From NCBI GenBank assembly GCA_947629125.1, contig CANRCO010000059.1, positions 1 through 7,075 on the forward strand: DNA of 7,075 nt, read 5' to 3'. The translations under genes and the position numbers were made by a program. How positions within the stretch are numbered: position 1 is the first letter of the stretch; each line of letters begins with the position of its first letter. Below are positions 5,049 to 7,075 of the stretch, piece after piece. Source of the stretch: an uncultured Bacilli bacterium. GTDB lineage: Bacteria; Bacillota_I; Bacilli_A; RF39; UBA660. Below the pieces are notes generated by a model, which made no database searches, had not been told where the DNA came from, and saw only the letters and a list, made by a program, of their open reading frames with translations.

Positions 5049-5576
5049 ATGAAAAAGTTAGTTTTATTGGCAGTTTTATTTATAGGTATATTTGAATTAA
5101 CAGGTTGTGGTAATGTTACTCAAGAAAAACAAAAAAGTGATTCAAATGCTCCAGCTGGATTAAAAGAAATTACTGGGAAAATTTATCAAGCTGAAACAAA
5201 TGAAGATGGTAATATTGTTATCAGTAAAGATAAAATAACTGAAGAAGTTAGTTACTATAGTTATGAATATGATGGTGTAATAATTGGTCTTTTGGCAGTA
5301 AAAGATGAAAATGGGAAATTTCATATAGTTATCAATACTTGTCAGTCTTGTGGAGGAGCACCTTATGCTTATTTTGTTCAAGTAGGAAATAAAATACAAT
5401 GTCAAAATTGTGGAAATACTTTTTTGATTACTGAACTTGATAATTTAGAAACAGGTGGATGTAATCCGATAGGTATTGAAAATTTAAAAGAACAGGATGG
5501 TAAGTTTATTATTGACCATGAACAAATAGAGCAATATAAAGATAAATTTGAAAATTGGAAAGGACCTACTAACTAA
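5049..5576 (+). CDS. DUF2318-type Cys-rich lipoprotein, partner of the SafE/cupredoxin protein
   Basis: From ATG 5049 the protein has 175 residues. KKLVLLAVLFIGIFELTGC is a lipoprotein signal with lipobox LTGC and lipidated C20, so it is anchored on the outer face of the membrane. The globular part carries two CxxC pairs, C98/C101 (NTCQSCGG) and C118/C121 (CQNCGNTF), and a closing GGCNP (C138). These are the signature of DUF2318, a domain described as a predicted Fe-S or metal-binding extracytoplasmic module, often found beside iron or copper transport genes. Both pairs and the GGCNP are intact. It is coupled to the SafE/HMA/cupredoxin gene (one-base gap), so it probably exchanges metal or electrons with that protein's outward cupredoxin domain; this role is inferred. 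I see no convincing terminator in the 87 bases after its stop. Confidence 0.85.
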   Translation: MKKLVLLAVLFIGIFELTGCGNVTQEKQKSDSNAPAGLKEITGKIYQAETNEDGNIVISKDKITEEVSYYSYEYDGVIIGLLAVKDENGKFHIVINTCQSCGGAPYAYFVQVGNKIQCQNCGNTFLITELDNLETGGCNPIGIENLKEQDGKFIIDHEQIEQYKDKFENWKGPTN

Positions 5577-5627
5577 TAAATTACAATATTATTTCAAAGA
5601 AAAAAAGTAAAAACATATTAAAATAAG

Positions 5628-5657
5628 TATAAAAATATGGTAAAATTATATTGGTGG
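5628..5657 (+). promoter_or_regulatory. Weak promoter candidates and ribosome site before the ATPase gene
   Basis: GGTGG (5653-5657) ends six bases before ATG 5664 and is a good ribosome site that supports that start. Two possible -10 elements, TATAAA (5628-5633) and TGG-TAAAAT (5638-5646), lie in the AT-rich gap, neither with a clear -35; the second would start transcription inside the ribosome site. Read-through from the lipoprotein gene is also possible because no terminator intervenes. Confidence 0.35.
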
Positions 5658-5663
5658 TTTTTA

Positions 5664-7075
5664 ATGAATTTTACTCAAGGATTAACTTTACTTTCTGAAG
5701 AAAAAGTTTGGGGAGTAAATGGTGGAAGACAATTAGATGTATTAAAAAAATATGGAACAACATCTGCTATAACAGATTTAGTGATATTGACAGGTGGCTA
5801 TTGTGAAGATACTTGTACTTATATGGCACCTGATGATGGCAGTTTGAAAGGTCGTACAGGTTTTTGTTATACACGATCTTCTGATGGCGATGGGGATGTT
5901 CGGTGCGTAAAACAAGATGGTGAAAGTTGCTCTATGTATCAATATAAACGCAATGGAGCCATCCGCCCAGCTTTGCAATCTTCTGTAATCTTTGACTTAA
6001 TCTACCCGAATAGAGTGAGGGGGTACAATGGAGCTGAAGAAGTTGAGTATGGAGAATATCCACAATATGCTCCAAATTTTTATGTACAAGAATTATTAGA
6101 GCAAGAATTTATAAAAGGATACTTACATAAAACAGGTAAAATTTATACTTTTGATTCAACAGCTTATGATAATTATTCACAATATTTTCAACCTGTTACT
6201 TATGATGAATATGAATACGAAGGGAAAAAATTCATTAGAATTGAAGCAAGATCTGATTATGGAGATCATAGCTATTTTAGGTTATCAAATGGTGGAAAAT
6301 ATATGAATGGAGATTATGTTTGGGTAGAAGTTTCTCCTGTTATATGGTTAGTTGATGCTAGAACAAAAACTTTATTATCAAAAAGAGGAATTTTGTCTGG
6401 AATAAGATTTCATACAGACGATAGAGATTATAATGGAGATTTTTCAACAACAGATATGAAAGAATATCTAGATAAATATATGTTGAAAGATTTAACTCCA
6501 TCTGCATTATTAAAAGATATGACTCCTGAAGAAAAAACAAAATATGAAGAACAAAGAAAAGAAGCCGAAAAGAGAAGAAATCCTTATGGATTAAATTTCA
6601 GACAAGTTAGTGAAGAAGAAATTATTAAGGGTGCAATTGAAAGTGGAGTAGCTGTATTTTTACATGGTGCATCAAGTGAAGGAAAAAGTGCAAGAGTAAA
6701 ACAAATTGACCCTGATAGTGTCATTATATATTTGAGAAATGCAACACCTGAAAGTTTAAATGGTAAAAGTGTTTATAATTCTGAAAAAGGTGAAATTATT
6801 GATGTTAAGCCTACATGGTTAAAAAAATTAGAAGCTAAATGTGAAGCAGAACCAGATAAACTACATATAGTTTTCTTTGATGAAATAACAAATGCTTTGC
6901 CTAGTATTCAAGGAATGGCTTTTAATATTGTTTTGGATAGAGAAGTAAACGGAATGTGGCAATTACCAAAAAATGCAAGAATTGTTGCTGCCGGAAATGA
7001 AATGAAAGATTCTTTATCAGCAAATCAATTAGCAGAACCATTATTTAATAGATTTGCTCATGTTTATATCAAAAC
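5664..7075 (+). CDS. DUF6273-like module fused to a MoxR-type AAA+ ATPase (3' end outside window)
   Basis: The frame is open for 470 codons from ATG 5664 to the window edge. Residues 1-119 form a first module with YGTTSAITDLVILTGGY (30-46), GRTGF (63-67) and NGAIRPAL (97-104), a layout I associate with DUF6273-like, possibly C-type-lectin/formylglycine-enzyme-fold domains. Residues 127-265 form a second module starting VEYGEYPQY and containing EYEYEGKKFIRI and VWVEVSPVIWLVD. A charged helix (about 283-305) leads to the AAA+ core: Walker A GASSEGKS (335-342, K341), Walker B HIVFFDE (401-407), sensor-1 N445 (VAAGNE) and an arginine finger candidate R463 (PLFNRF). This is the MoxR-like class, which normally remodels partner proteins and often works with a VWA-domain protein. 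There is no signal peptide or membrane segment, so it is cytosolic. The N-terminal module may recognise the substrate (inference). The lid region lies outside the window. Confidence 0.8.
   Translation, partial: MNFTQGLTLLSEEKVWGVNGGRQLDVLKKYGTTSAITDLVILTGGYCEDTCTYMAPDDGSLKGRTGFCYTRSSDGDGDVRCVKQDGESCSMYQYKRNGAIRPALQSSVIFDLIYPNRVRGYNGAEEVEYGEYPQYAPNFYVQELLEQEFIKGYLHKTGKIYTFDSTAYDNYSQYFQPVTYDEYEYEGKKFIRIEARSDYGDHSYFRLSNGGKYMNGDYVWVEVSPVIWLVDARTKTLLSKRGILSGIRFHTDDRDYNGDFSTTDMKEYLDKYMLKDLTPSALLKDMTPEEKTKYEEQRKEAEKRRNPYGLNFRQVSEEEIIKGAIESGVAVFLHGASSEGKSARVKQIDPDSVIIYLRNATPESLNGKSVYNSEKGEIIDVKPTWLKKLEAKCEAEPDKLHIVFFDEITNALPSIQGMAFNIVLDREVNGMWQLPKNARIVAAGNEMKDSLSANQLAEPLFNRFAHVYIK
5761..6060 (+). other. 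G+C-rich, Cys-rich island covering the first DUF6273-like module
   Basis: By hand count about 124 of 300 bases here are G or C (41%), against about 63 of 240 (26%) in 6061-6300 and 17 of 60 in 5701-5760. Arginine is written CGT, CGA, CGG, CGC and CGC inside the island but AGA almost everywhere else in the window, and rare codons such as CCG, GCC and GGC cluster here. The island matches residues 33-132 of the ATPase fusion, so composition and domain boundaries coincide. Five cysteines (C47, C51, C68, C81, C89) fall within it. Confidence 0.65.

Noticed and set aside
5778..5978. Minus-strand ORF inside the ATPase gene
   Set aside because: It lies opposite the continuous plus-strand frame with clear domain motifs; its openness reflects the local higher G+C.

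Overview
The window is very AT-rich chromosomal DNA (most genes use A/T-ending codons and AGA for arginine), with Shine-Dalgarno sites, intrinsic terminators and extended -10 promoters of Gram-positive type. Gene content (Fic regulator, SafE/HMA/cupredoxin protein, DUF2318 lipoprotein, DUF6273-like/MoxR ATPase) suggests a low-GC Firmicute, probably an uncultured gut Bacilli or Clostridia lineage. This is inference from composition and remembered family distribution. TGA works as a normal stop at 5045-5047, where the next gene follows one base later, so the standard code fits.

Layout: 3-125 is the C-terminal end of a cupin-type protein, followed by a hairpin terminator (275-301). A promoter (335-364) drives a GNAT acetyltransferase (408-887), closed by a terminator (933-956). 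A Fic-family protein with a C-terminal winged helix (1227-2366) has its own consensus-like promoter. The sequence GTTCTATAA abuts the -35 element, and the same motif recurs as a palindrome array just after the stop codon, which suggests self-regulation through a dedicated operator. Next come a short membrane-anchored ORF that looks truncated (2516-2737) and, convergent with it, a membrane-anchored Thr/Lys-rich protein with a small four-cysteine domain (2729-3307, minus).

The 444 bases from 3308 to 3751 contain no intact gene. They hold the minus-strand promoter, the frameshifted tail of an IS110-type transposase (3435-3586), an orphan-looking extended -10, and a second extended -10 whose start-site region is covered by a perfect 7-bp-arm palindrome. 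That regulated promoter drives a tight two-gene operon: a three-part HMA / SafE-DsbD-like membrane / cupredoxin protein (3752-5047) and a DUF2318 Cys-rich lipoprotein (5049-5576). Together they look like an envelope metal (most likely copper) handling or metallo-redox unit.

The window ends inside a large gene (5664-7075, open at the right edge) that joins an N-terminal DUF6273-like two-part module to a MoxR-type AAA+ ATPase. The first part of that module is a compositional island (about 41% G+C against about 26% just after it), is rich in cysteine and uses CGN arginine codons. It is a candidate for a diversified or recombined recognition domain. This gene and the Fic operator array are the most interesting parts of the window.
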